Positions 15,224 to 23,388 of a DNA stretch of 64,000 bases are shown piece after piece. The notes beneath the pieces are model-generated. The model worked only from the letters and a program-made list of their open reading frames with translations, was not told where the DNA came from and did not search any database. The DNA comes from Opitutaceae bacterium TAV5 (GTDB lineage Bacteria; Verrucomicrobiota; Verrucomicrobiia; Opitutales; Opitutaceae), in NCBI GenBank assembly GCA_000242935.3, contig CP007053.1, forward strand, positions 2,713,001-2,777,000, given 5' to 3'. The number at the start of each line of letters is the position of its first letter. Within the stretch, counting starts at the first letter, position 1. The position numbers and the translations under genes were made by a program.

Positions 15224-17254
15224 CTACGGTTGCGCGGGCGGCGTGACGTCGATGGTGGTGGTGACGGTGAGGTTGCCGACCGCCTCCGGCGTGCGGACGA
15301 CGAGCGTGGTGTGCGGGTTTTCCGTGCGGCGGAATTTGAGCGTGTGGTCGGGATGGGTGATGGATTCGATCGTGAGCGGGGCGGTGGCGGCGATTTCCAT
15401 CGTGACGGCGGCGGTGAGGAGAATGTCGTCCGCCTCCGGACGCGGAAAATCGGGGTCCTGCCAGGGACCGATCCAGCCGGGAAAAACGATGCGGCCGGCC
15501 GGGATGCCGATGCGGTAACGGCGTTCGTCGATGCGTTCGATCCGGGCGGGTTCGGCGCTGGCGAAGTGCCAGCGCCAGGCAGGCGTCACCGGGGAGGCGC
15601 CGGAGGAGGCGGCGAGCGTGTCGGTGACGTGCAGGGTGCGCGGCGTCCAGCGAACATCGCGACGGGCTTCGGCAAGTTTCGGATAAACCTGCCGGAGGTC
15701 GACGGCCAGTTCGCCGCCGTCGGCCGTATTGCGAGAGACGGTGACCGGCGCGGGCGCGGCCAGCGGAAAGGTATCGCCGTCGAGCGTGAGGACGTTGTGG
15801 CCGAGGGTGGAGTCGTAGTCGGGGCGTTTGCGTTTGCTGGAATAACCGGGTGTGCCGGATTCGATGAGGACCGGGATCCCGGAGACGATGAAGTTGACGT
15901 GGCCGCGGTCGTGGTGGGTGTGAAAATCCTCGGCGTCGCCGCCGCGCACCCAGAGGCCGGACGCAAAGCGATCCCATGACTGGCGCCAGACAAACATGTG
16001 GGAACGCTGAAAAAGTCCGGAGGTCGGCGGCGGCGTGATCCGGTCGCCGGCGCGGGCGAGCTCGCCGAGGGCAATGAGGCCGAAGAAATCGCGGCGGATG
16101 GAGCCGAGTTCGTGCCGTACGGCCCAGGCGAGCGGGGCGCTGCCGGAAACGCCGGCCAGCCGCGTGAGATCGTTGAGGGCGCGGTTGCCGCGCTGGGCAT
16201 TGAACCCGTCGAAGGCATTGACGGGGTTGCCGCCGGGCTGGAAGTTGAGCGCCATCCAGTCGGGGAAATTCCTGAAAAAGGGTTGGCCGGCAAACGTGTC
16301 GTCTCCGGCCTGCAGGGCGAAGTGGCGGGCGAGCAGGAGCGAAAAACTCGTCCAGGCCATGCCGTAGGTATAACCTTCGTTGAGAGAGCCGTCGTCACCG
16401 GCGAGCGCGAGGCTGCGGCGGAGGCTGTCCGCGCCGAGCCGATACGCGTCGGCAAACCGGTCGCGACCGAGCGCGGCGGCGCCGACGAGCATGCCGCTGG
16501 CGGGCACGACCCACTGGTTGGAGTTGGCCTTGCCGCTCTTCACGTACCAGGGGACTTCGTCCTTCCAGTCGCTGAAAGAGAGGCGGATTTCCTCCGCCAT
16601 GCGCTGGCGGACGGCGGCGTCGAGATCGGCGGGCAGCGTGTCGGACGGGAGGATTTCCAGCATGATGGCGAGCGCCTGGAGCAGGGTGCCGGTGGCGAGC
16701 CACACGCCGTCGCCGCGCGCCGGCAGCGGGTCCTTGCGGGCGGAGAGCGTCCAGCCGGGACGCTGGAAGGGTTTCCAGGTGACAAGCTCGCGGAGCTGGC
16801 GTTCGAGATGGTCGCGGAGCGGTTCCCTGCCGGTGAGGCGCCAGGCGGCGGCGAGGAGCGGGAGTTCCTGAAGCATCTTGCTCGACATGCCCATGTCGGC
16901 GGAGGCCATGGCGAATTTTTCCGCGTCGGCATCGGAAAGCCGGCCGCGGACGGCCTCGCCCTTGGAGCGGGCGTCGGAGGTGCGACGGTCGGACGCGGCC
17001 GAGAGCTCCGCCATCTGTGCCATCGAGAACGAACGCTCCAGGACAGGGCTGCCCGCGAGTGCGTCGGCGCGGGCAAGAATCGCGGCGATATCGGGTTCGG
17101 AAAGCCGGTCGCGAAGGGCGTCGACCTGGGCGGCGAAGCCGGAGGCCGGTGCGGATGCGGCCGCGGAAGGCGGACCGGGAAAGATCAGCGCCAGCAGAAG
17201 GGCAAGGAGGATCGGGAAAGCGAGGGGAAGGAAAGGCGGGGCGGGTTTGTCCAT
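15224..17254 (-). CDS. Exported heparinase II/III-like protein (first copy)
   Basis: 676-aa protein with a hydrophobic signal peptide (PLAFPILLALLLALIFPG). It parallels the downstream paralogue: LPLLAAAWRLTGREPLRDHL, FQRPGWTLSA, SNQWVVPASGMLVGAA, then HTHHDRGHVNFIVSGIPVLI and STLGHNVLTLDGD. These are heparinase II/III-type lyase regions with the conserved His/Asp-rich strand. The pair looks like an old tandem duplication. It is the first gene of the module A minus-strand transcript; the operator at 17302-17317 lies 48 bases before its ATG, and the divergent lacI gene lies beyond. Predicted extracytoplasmic, acting on an acidic glycan. Confidence 0.8.
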   Translation of the reverse strand: MDKPAPPFLPLAFPILLALLLALIFPGPPSAAASAPASGFAAQVDALRDRLSEPDIAAILARADALAGSPVLERSFSMAQMAELSAASDRRTSDARSKGEAVRGRLSDADAEKFAMASADMGMSSKMLQELPLLAAAWRLTGREPLRDHLERQLRELVTWKPFQRPGWTLSARKDPLPARGDGVWLATGTLLQALAIMLEILPSDTLPADLDAAVRQRMAEEIRLSFSDWKDEVPWYVKSGKANSNQWVVPASGMLVGAAALGRDRFADAYRLGADSLRRSLALAGDDGSLNEGYTYGMAWTSFSLLLARHFALQAGDDTFAGQPFFRNFPDWMALNFQPGGNPVNAFDGFNAQRGNRALNDLTRLAGVSGSAPLAWAVRHELGSIRRDFFGLIALGELARAGDRITPPPTSGLFQRSHMFVWRQSWDRFASGLWVRGGDAEDFHTHHDRGHVNFIVSGIPVLIESGTPGYSSKRKRPDYDSTLGHNVLTLDGDTFPLAAPAPVTVSRNTADGGELAVDLRQVYPKLAEARRDVRWTPRTLHVTDTLAASSGASPVTPAWRWHFASAEPARIERIDERRYRIGIPAGRIVFPGWIGPWQDPDFPRPEADDILLTAAVTMEIAATAPLTIESITHPDHTLKFRRTENPHTTLVVRTPEAVGNLTVTTTIDVTPPAQP

Positions 17255-17301
17255 GTGGCGAAAGGAGGAGGATGGGGAAGGTTTGCCTCAATGGCACGCC
17301 G

Positions 17302-17317
17302 TTTGAACCCGTTCAAA
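17302..17317. promoter_or_regulatory. LacI-family operator in divergent promoter region
   Basis: A perfect palindrome TTTGAAC-CC-GTTCAAA lies midway between the heparinase-like gene (minus, start 17254) and the lacI-type regulator (plus, start 17367). The position and symmetry are what is expected for an autoregulatory LacI-family operator acting on both transcripts. Related sites lie at 11165, 12604 and 34833. Confidence 0.75.
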
Positions 17318-17366
17318 AAATCCGGGCTCGCATGGGTGACCGGGATGTAGCGTGCTGGAGGCTGTC

Positions 17367-18422
17367 ATGAGTTCCGCATCCGCCCGGCGCCCCACGTTGC
17401 AGGATATTGCCGACCGCACCGGCTTCGGCCGGGCGACGGTGTCGATGGCGTTGAGAAATCATCCGGACATCCGGCAGGCGACGCGCGACCTGATCCGGCA
17501 GACGGCGGAGGCGATGGGCTACCGGCCCAATCCGATGATCGCGGCGCTCATGACGCAGTTGCGCGAACGCCGGCCGGGGCGCGAGGAGGGGCGGATCGCG
17601 CTGATCAGCCGTTTCGCACAGTCGGTCGCGCGCCACCGGTTTCCGGATACATTTTACCGGCCGCTGTTCGATGCGATCACCGAAAGCGCGGCGGCGCACG
17701 GATACGGGATCGACGAATTTTTCACCGGCGAAAATCCGGTGTCGGATGCGCGGCTCTCGGGCATCCTGCGGGCGCGGGGGATTCAGGGCGTTCTCTTTTT
17801 CCCGGGCTCGGATCAGAAGGTACCGGACCACGAATATCCGGCGCTCGACTGGCGCTGCTTCGCCACCGTGCTGATCGGTTTCAGGACAACGCACGAGGGG
17901 CTGCACCAGGTGGCGTCGGACTACACCTGGGATATCGACCACGCGCTGGCCCACGTGCGCGGGGCGGGGTTCCGGCGGATCGGCCTGGCGGTGCCGGCCA
18001 ACGTGGATGCCTCGGCCAACCATGCGTGGGCGTCGCGGTTTCTCTTTTACCAGCACGGCGTGCGGCCGCGCGACCGCGTGGCGCCGCTGCTTTCCGGACA
18101 TCGCGACATGGACCGGGAGGAACTGGCGGCCTGGTTCCGGAAACAGCGTCCGGAAGTGATCCTGTCGGCGGGCACGACGGTGCGTGACCTGCTCCGGGAA
18201 TCCGGCGTGCGGGTGCCGCAGGACGTGCGGATCGTGAATCTGGTGCAGCGCGGCGAACCCGGCATGGCCGGCATCGACCCGCACACCGCCGAGGTGGGGC
18301 ATGCGGCGGTGGACCTGCTGGTGTCGTTGTTGCAGGGAAACCATCTGGGGCAGCCGGCGTTTCCCCGGATGATCGCCATTCGCGGGCACTGGACTCCGGG
18401 CGAATCGTTTCCGGAGCACTGA
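17367..18422 (+). CDS. LacI family transcriptional regulator, module A
   Basis: 351-aa regulator. The N-terminal helix-turn-helix is LQDIADRTGFGRATVSMALR with a hinge helix containing GYRPNPMIAALM. It is followed by a periplasmic-binding-protein-like ligand domain, including ISRFAQSVARHRFPD and the C-terminal VDLLVSLLQGNHLGQPAFP. The ATG at 17367 has GGAGG 5 bases upstream (CTGGAGGCTGTC), setting the start. It is divergent from the two heparinase-like genes with a palindromic operator between, so it likely represses or autoregulates module A in response to an oligosaccharide. The C-terminal domain is divergent, with an atypical HTAEVGHAAVDLL. Confidence 0.9.
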   Translation: MSSASARRPTLQDIADRTGFGRATVSMALRNHPDIRQATRDLIRQTAEAMGYRPNPMIAALMTQLRERRPGREEGRIALISRFAQSVARHRFPDTFYRPLFDAITESAAAHGYGIDEFFTGENPVSDARLSGILRARGIQGVLFFPGSDQKVPDHEYPALDWRCFATVLIGFRTTHEGLHQVASDYTWDIDHALAHVRGAGFRRIGLAVPANVDASANHAWASRFLFYQHGVRPRDRVAPLLSGHRDMDREELAAWFRKQRPEVILSAGTTVRDLLRESGVRVPQDVRIVNLVQRGEPGMAGIDPHTAEVGHAAVDLLVSLLQGNHLGQPAFPRMIAIRGHWTPGESFPEH

Positions 18423-18510
18423 CAGGCTGCGAAAGAGAGGCGGCAGCTCGCGTTACCGGAATCTTCTTTTTTTGCCCTCCGATATGAGGGCCACGGATTC
18501 CAGACCGGAT

Positions 18511-18619
18511 GGCCGCGAAGGAGCGCAAAAATCCTGACGCGCATGAAACCCTCCATCGCGCTTATAAGCGCGCGGGAGATTTTCGCCGGGCAGAATGATC
18601 TTTGCGTCCTTTTGCGGCC
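18511..18619. repeat. Long inverted repeat, second copy of the 4563-4672 type
   Basis: The left arm is GGCCGCGAAGGAGCGCAAAA (18511-18530) and the right arm TTTGCGTCCTTTTGCGGCC (18601-18619). The inner perfect palindrome is CGCGCTT-AT-AAGCGCG (18557-18572). Compensating changes between this and the copy at 4563-4672 keep both stems paired while the bases differ, which suggests the structure matters. It lies in the 587-base gap after lacI. Confidence 0.65.
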
Positions 18620-18654
18620 AATTCTTCCGGATTCGACGCAGCCAGCCCGTTAAG

Positions 18655-18722
18655 GGAAGTTCTGAAAATTCATTTTTGAACAGAAGGAAACCAAGGAAAC
18701 GAAGGTAAAACAAAGAAGACCC
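18655..18722 (-). repeat. Dispersed intergenic repeat, inverted copy
   Basis: Reverse-complement copy of the TTCTGTTCAATTTT/AGAAGTTCC repeat seen at 22-72 and 18943-18993. Together with the copy at 18943 it brackets the inverted repeat at 18765-18872, making a nested, roughly 340-base symmetric block between lacI and the GlcD-like gene. The 18423-19009 gap holds only these repeats and no gene. Confidence 0.6.
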
Positions 18723-18764
18723 TGAATAATAAGTTGGGGACTCCTGAAAATTAAAAAACAAACC

Positions 18765-18872
18765 AACCGCGAATGGGCGCGAATGAACGCGAATAAAAAT
18801 ACAAGAAGCCTGGAGTTGAATGATTATGGAGATAATCGGTTTTTTCCGGATTCGCGTCCATTCGCGGTTAAA
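18765..18872. repeat. Long inverted repeat, CGCGAATG type
   Basis: The left arm is an iterated series of CGCGAATGGG/CGCGAATGAA words (18765-18800). The right arm (18851-18872) contains ATTCGCGTCCATTCGCGGTT. The centre is AT-rich. It has the same architecture as the other iterated-word inverted repeats, but with a different word. Confidence 0.6.
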
Positions 18873-18942
18873 AAGCGTTTTTCAGGAGTTCCCGGTTATT
18901 TATTTCAGAAAAGTTAAACAGGAGTGAATAGCAGGCGCCCTT

Positions 18943-18993
18943 GGTTGTTCTTCGTTCTCTTCGTTGCCTTCTGTTCAATTTTTAGAAGTTCCG
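18943..18993 (+). repeat. Dispersed intergenic repeat, copy 3
   Basis: Contains TTGTTCTTCGTTCTCTTCG and CCTTCTGTTCAATTTTTAGA, nearly the same as 22-72. It ends next to the 3' end of the GlcD-like gene. Confidence 0.6.
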
Positions 18994-19009
18994 TTAAAAA
19001 TATCCGGCG

Positions 19010-20491
19010 CTACTTGTGGTCCCACGGGAACGATGCCGTGACGCGCGGGTGTTTCCACACTTCGAATACGTCGAACATTTTCCCCGGGTTGAGCAGGCCG
19101 CGCGGGTCGAGCGCATCTTTCACGGCGCGCATGGCGCGGACCTGCGCCTCGTTGTGCTGGATGCGCAGGAAGGGTGTCTTGGCCAGGCCGATACCGTGCT
19201 CGCCGGAAATCGCGCCGCCGAGCGACACGACTTTCTCCATCAGCGCGACCACTGCCTTCTCGGCGGCGGCGCACTCGGCCGGGTTTTCCTTGTGATACAT
19301 GATGTTCACGTGGAGGTTGCCGTCGGCGAGATGGCCGAAGGTCGGGATGGCGAGCTTCGAGGTTTTGCGAAGTTTTTCCAGAAAACGGGCAAACGGCTCG
19401 TAGGCGCGGAGCGGCACGGTGATGTCCTCGTTGAGCTTGGCGTCGCCCATCTGGAACATCGCGCCGGAGCATTTGCGGCGCACGGCCCAGAGGGTTTCGG
19501 CCTCGTCGCGGTTGCGCGCGGCGCGGTGGCCGACGGCATGTTCGCGCGCCCAGGCGAGGACAGTGGCCTTCGTTTCGCGCACTTCGGCGGCGGTGCCGGC
19601 GAGTTCGAGGAGGATCACGGGACGGCCGGCCTGGCCGGGGAAAATGGTGGTCTTCATTGCGCTCTCGGCGCACTGCACGCTGTAGCGGTCGAGGAATTCG
19701 CAGATGGCCGGCTGCACGCGGGCGGCGAAGAGCGCGCGGGCGGCGCGAAAGGCGGCCGGCTCGTCGGCGAAGCTGGTGAGGAGCGTCCAGCGCGCGGCGG
19801 GTTTGGGGATGAGTTTCAGGATGGCGTCGGTGACGACGCCGAGCATGCCCTCGCTGCCGATCCAGAGGTCGCGGAGGTTGAAGCCGGCGGAGAATTTTTT
19901 CGTGGCGGTGCCCCACTCGACGCGTTCGCCGGTGGGCAGGTAGCCCTTGAGCGCGACGACAAAATCGCGGGTCACGCCGTACTTGCCGCCGTGCATGCCG
20001 CCGGCGTTGCAGGCGATGTTGCCGCCGATGGTGCAGTATTGTTTCGAGGACGGGTCGGGCGGGTAGAACCAGCCGAGGGCGTCGGCGGCGTCCTGGATGG
20101 CGGCAACGGTGGCGCCGGCCTGGACGTGGGCGAGGCCGGCTTCGGCGTCGATGGTGATTTTATCGAGCCCGAGCAGGTCGATCACCCAGCCGCCGGCGCG
20201 TGGCGAGGCGGAGCCCATGAGCGTGGTACCGCGCCCGCGCGGGGTGACGGGGACGTTGTGCTGGTTGGCGAGTTCGAGGACGATGCCGATGTCCTCATGG
20301 CGGCGGGGTTTGATGACGGCGGCGGGCAGGAAGGACAGCCGGCTGCTGTCGAAGGAGGCGGCGTAGCGGGAGGCATCGTCGGTGAGCACCACGCGCGCGC
20401 CGAGGCGGCGTTTGAGGAGCGCGGTGGCGCGGGAAAACGGTGCGGCGGAAGCGGGCGGTGTGGTGCGCGAGGCGCGGGTGCGTGTGTCCAT
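19010..20491 (-). CDS. FAD-binding oxidase, GlcD (glycolate oxidase subunit) type
   Basis: 493-aa flavoprotein of the vanillyl-alcohol-oxidase fold, oxidising 2-hydroxyacids such as glycolate or D-lactate. The PP-loop/FAD-binding part has PVTPRGRGTTLMGSA, YPPDPSSKQYCTIGGNIACN and WIGSEGMLGVVTDAIL. The C-terminal part has the conserved FGHLADGNLHVNIM (metal/substrate His) and GAISGEHGIGLAKTPFL. The start at 20491 follows the family boundary, and upstream codons are likely untranslated. No glcE/glcF partner is adjacent. It is divergent from the GH1 gene. GlcD versus D-lactate dehydrogenase cannot be separated by sequence alone. Confidence 0.85.
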   Translation of the reverse strand: MDTRTRASRTTPPASAAPFSRATALLKRRLGARVVLTDDASRYAASFDSSRLSFLPAAVIKPRRHEDIGIVLELANQHNVPVTPRGRGTTLMGSASPRAGGWVIDLLGLDKITIDAEAGLAHVQAGATVAAIQDAADALGWFYPPDPSSKQYCTIGGNIACNAGGMHGGKYGVTRDFVVALKGYLPTGERVEWGTATKKFSAGFNLRDLWIGSEGMLGVVTDAILKLIPKPAARWTLLTSFADEPAAFRAARALFAARVQPAICEFLDRYSVQCAESAMKTTIFPGQAGRPVILLELAGTAAEVRETKATVLAWAREHAVGHRAARNRDEAETLWAVRRKCSGAMFQMGDAKLNEDITVPLRAYEPFARFLEKLRKTSKLAIPTFGHLADGNLHVNIMYHKENPAECAAAEKAVVALMEKVVSLGGAISGEHGIGLAKTPFLRIQHNEAQVRAMRAVKDALDPRGLLNPGKMFDVFEVWKHPRVTASFPWDHK

Positions 20492-20634
20492 CGTTGGTCG
20501 TGGAACAGGCACATGAGCGCGCCCCGGCCTTCGCATCAATCAGGAAAGTGGTCACGGCTGCCAGATCCGGCGAGTTTTCACCTGGTGCGGCGGGCGTTAT
20601 CCTTGCATATGAATGCGAGCGGCATCCGATGCAC

Positions 20635-20650
20635 TCAACTGTGTAAATGG
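20635..20650 (+). promoter_or_regulatory. Candidate shared regulatory motif upstream of the GH1 gene
   Basis: TCAACTGTGTAAATGG lies 77 bases before the GH1 ATG. A near-identical TCAACTGTGTGCATGG lies 47 bases before the module B PEP-CTERM gene (23327-23342). It is not palindromic. It may mark a common promoter or activator site; significance is modest given only two copies. Confidence 0.35.
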
Positions 20651-20726
20651 ACAGACTCTCGCCCTGCGGAACCAACAGATATTTCCCTTCCTTCGTTTGT
20701 GCCGGGCTTGTCGCCCTGTTTCTTCC

Positions 20727-22079
20727 ATGTCCACAACCCGCAAAATATTCCCGCCAGGCTTCATCTGGGGTGTCGCCGCCGCCGCCCCGCAAATCGAAGG
20801 CGCTTCCCGGACTGACGGAAAAGGCGAGTCCATCTGGGATCGCTTCGCCCGCACTCCGGGACGTATTCTGAACAACGATACACCGGATACCGCCTGCGAT
20901 CATTACCACCGTTACCCGCAAGATTTCGCCCTCATGTGCGAACTTGGCATCAAACACTACCGGCTCTCGATTGCCTGGCCCCGCATCTTCCCCGAAGGCG
21001 ACGGTGCACCCAATCCCAAGGGTCTCGACTTTTATCGCCGCCTGCTGTCCTCGCTTCGCGAAAACGGCATCACTCCCTGGGTGACGATGTTCCATTGGGA
21101 CCTGCCCCAGTCACTTGAAGACCGCTTTGGTGGCTGGCGTTCGCGCCGCACCGTGGATGCCTTTGCCCGCTACGCCGACACCATCGTCACCCACTACCGC
21201 GATGAAGTGGAAAACTGGATCACCCTGAATGAAATCGTCGCCTTCACCCGCAATGCCTACGGGATTGGCCGCAACGCCCCCGGCCTCAGGGAAAGCGACG
21301 ATGTCGTCAACCAGACTTACCATCATGCCCTGCTTTGCCACGGCCACGGCGTGCGCGCCGTTCGCGAACGCGGCCGCCCCGGCAGCCGCGTGGGCCTTGT
21401 CGACAACCCCAGGGTTCCCATCCCGCTGACCTGTTCCGAGCCCGATCTTGTTGCGGCGCGCGAATGGTTTGTGCGCGACAATGTCCGGGTGCTCGATCCG
21501 GTGTTCCGCGGCCACTACTCCGACATCTGGCGAAACGAAGTCGGCCCGACCCTTCCACACGTTGAGCCCGGCGATTTCCCGCTGATTTCCCTGCCGTCCG
21601 ATTTCCTCGGATTGAATCTTTATTGGGGAGCTTTCGTGCGGGCGGGCCGCGACGGAGCACCTGAGAAATTATCGTTCCCCTCCGAATACCCGCGTGCGGC
21701 CAGCAGTTGGCAATACCTCACCCCGCAATCGCTCTATTGGGGACCCCGGCTGGCGTCGGAAATTTACAAGGTGCCGTCGATGTTCATTACCGAGCACGGC
21801 GGCGGTTACGACGACGAACCGGTGGTCAACGGCGAGTGCTTCGACCTGCACCGCTGCGAATTGCTGCGCACCTATATCTCCGAACTGCATCGCGCGATCG
21901 AGGAAGGCGTGCCTGTGAACGGATATTTTCTGTGGTCGTTCATGGACAATTTTGAATGGTGCGCCGGATACAGGCGGCGTTTTGGCATCGTGCATGTCGA
22001 TTACGCTACGCAAAAACGCACGCCCAAGCTCAGCGCCCGCTGGTATGCGGAAGTCATGCGCAAAAATTGCCTGCCATAG
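20727..22079 (+). CDS. GH1 family glycosidase (beta-glucosidase-like)
   Basis: 450-aa glycoside hydrolase family 1 TIM barrel, without a signal peptide, so probably cytoplasmic. The opening PPGFIWGVAAAAPQIEGA is the family N-terminal signature. The acid/base Glu is in TLNEI (about 169) and the nucleophile in FITEHGG (about 356). Both catalytic residues are present, but the usual NEP is NEI and the usual TENG is TEHG, so specificity may be shifted. It should hydrolyse beta-linked di- or oligosaccharides brought in by the module B transporter. It is followed after 107 bases by a lacI-type gene. Confidence 0.85.
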   Translation: MSTTRKIFPPGFIWGVAAAAPQIEGASRTDGKGESIWDRFARTPGRILNNDTPDTACDHYHRYPQDFALMCELGIKHYRLSIAWPRIFPEGDGAPNPKGLDFYRRLLSSLRENGITPWVTMFHWDLPQSLEDRFGGWRSRRTVDAFARYADTIVTHYRDEVENWITLNEIVAFTRNAYGIGRNAPGLRESDDVVNQTYHHALLCHGHGVRAVRERGRPGSRVGLVDNPRVPIPLTCSEPDLVAAREWFVRDNVRVLDPVFRGHYSDIWRNEVGPTLPHVEPGDFPLISLPSDFLGLNLYWGAFVRAGRDGAPEKLSFPSEYPRAASSWQYLTPQSLYWGPRLASEIYKVPSMFITEHGGGYDDEPVVNGECFDLHRCELLRTYISELHRAIEEGVPVNGYFLWSFMDNFEWCAGYRRRFGIVHVDYATQKRTPKLSARWYAEVMRKNCLP

Positions 22080-22186
22080 CACGGAGCAGGTCCAGGCCTG
22101 TTCTGGCCCCCTGTTTTCCGTGGTGCCCCAAAATCCGGATGGATACGCTCATTTGAGCCTGGCTGTCCGGTGAAACACCGCCGACC

Positions 22187-23284
22187 ATGGCCGGCATGGA
22201 TGCCTCCCGACGAGTTACCCAGCGCGACATTGCCGAACGAGCCAAAGTCCACCGCGCCACGGTTTCGCTGGCCTTGCGCGATCTTCCCTGCATTCCGGCG
22301 GCAACACGCGCGCGTATACAAAAAATAGCGACTGAACTCGGTTACGAACCCGACCCCATGCTCTCGGCCCTCGCCACCTACCGCGAGCGGCAGCGCCCTG
22401 TGTCCTTCCACGGCAACCTTGCCTGGCTTGTCAACACCGCGAATCACTTCGACTGGCAGCACCATCCTTATTTCTCCTGCTATTTCAAAGGGGCCGAAGA
22501 GCGCGCCCGCCGTTACGGTTTCCAGTTGGAAATTCACGACCTGCACACGTCCGGTATGACGCCCGACCGGCTGGCAAGGATTCTGAGGGCCCGGAATATT
22601 TCCGGTATCCTTCTCTGCCCGCAACCCTCCCCCGGCACCGAGCTCGAGTTCCCCTGGCAACACTTCTCCGCTGTCACCTTTGGCTACACCCTGAGCAAGC
22701 CCGGACTGCACACCGTTGTTTCCACGCAATACCGCGCTGCGCTCACCGTGATGCGCGAACTGCGTCTGCTCGGTTACCGTCGCATCGGCTGCATGATGGC
22801 ACGCCAGCATGATCTGCGCGCCGATCACAATTACCTTGCCGGCTATCTCGTCGATGAAGTCCTCGCCCGGCAAGGCACGCTGCCCATCCCGCCCTGGATC
22901 GAAGACGCCCAGGATAACAGCTCTCTCTCCAGATGGCTGAAAACCTGCCAGCCCGATGCGCTGCTTGTCGGCAGCACCGGCTTCCTCGAAAAACTGCAAC
23001 GCCTCGGCCTGCGAATCCCCGATGAAATCGGTGTCGCCTGTCCCTGTCTCCGTTCCACGGAGACGCCTCTGGCCGGTGTGGCGGAGCCTTCCTTTCACAT
23101 CGGCGAAGTGGCAGTGGATTTTCTGGTGGCGATGGTGCACCGCAACGAACGCGGCATCCCTGACTATCCCCAGCGGCTTCATGTCGAAGGCCGCTGGCAT
23201 GCCGGTCTCTCTGTCCGGGCGGCTCCAGAAAAGACAGTGCGTGGAAAACGCGAAAGCCGACAGGCTAGGCCCCTCCAGACCTGA
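22187..23284 (+). CDS. LacI family transcriptional regulator, module B
   Basis: 365-aa regulator. The N-terminal helix-turn-helix is VTQRDIAERAKVHRATVSLA followed by the hinge GYEPDPMLSALATYRERQ. It has a ligand-binding domain with LLGYRRIGCMMARQHDLRA and ends near FHIGEVAVDFLVAMVHRNER. The layout resembles the module A regulator, including the PNPM/PDPM hinge, so both belong to the same LacI subgroup. The start is ATG 22187 or the ATG three codons later. It lies inside the plus-strand module B between the GH1 and PEP-CTERM genes and likely regulates that module; no clear palindromic operator was found nearby. Confidence 0.9.
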   Translation: MAGMDASRRVTQRDIAERAKVHRATVSLALRDLPCIPAATRARIQKIATELGYEPDPMLSALATYRERQRPVSFHGNLAWLVNTANHFDWQHHPYFSCYFKGAEERARRYGFQLEIHDLHTSGMTPDRLARILRARNISGILLCPQPSPGTELEFPWQHFSAVTFGYTLSKPGLHTVVSTQYRAALTVMRELRLLGYRRIGCMMARQHDLRADHNYLAGYLVDEVLARQGTLPIPPWIEDAQDNSSLSRWLKTCQPDALLVGSTGFLEKLQRLGLRIPDEIGVACPCLRSTETPLAGVAEPSFHIGEVAVDFLVAMVHRNERGIPDYPQRLHVEGRWHAGLSVRAAPEKTVRGKRESRQARPLQT

Positions 23285-23326
23285 GCGTACAAAAGCCGGT
23301 AGCCGGATAATGATCCGGTTCTTCAT

Positions 23327-23342
23327 TCAACTGTGTGCATGG
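23327..23342 (+). promoter_or_regulatory. Candidate shared regulatory motif upstream of the PEP-CTERM gene
   Basis: TCAACTGTGTGCATGG, matching 14 of 16 bases of the motif at 20635-20650, also preceded by CAYTCAA context. It lies 47 bases before the PEP-CTERM start. Confidence 0.35.
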
Positions 23343-23388
23343 CGGCCCCGTTGCCCCGGTGAGCGAGGCCGTTTGGCTACGCCTGCTT

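Noticed and set aside
15195-15977. An N-terminal extension of the second heparinase-like gene that would make a 906-aa protein
   Set aside because: The extension overlaps the upstream paralogue in another frame and is Arg/Pro-rich; the signal peptide begins at the ATG at 15194.
13245-17350. Two long plus-strand open frames (13245-15146 and 15998-17350)
   Set aside because: Both are antisense to the tandem heparinase-like genes, which have signal peptides and conserved motifs.
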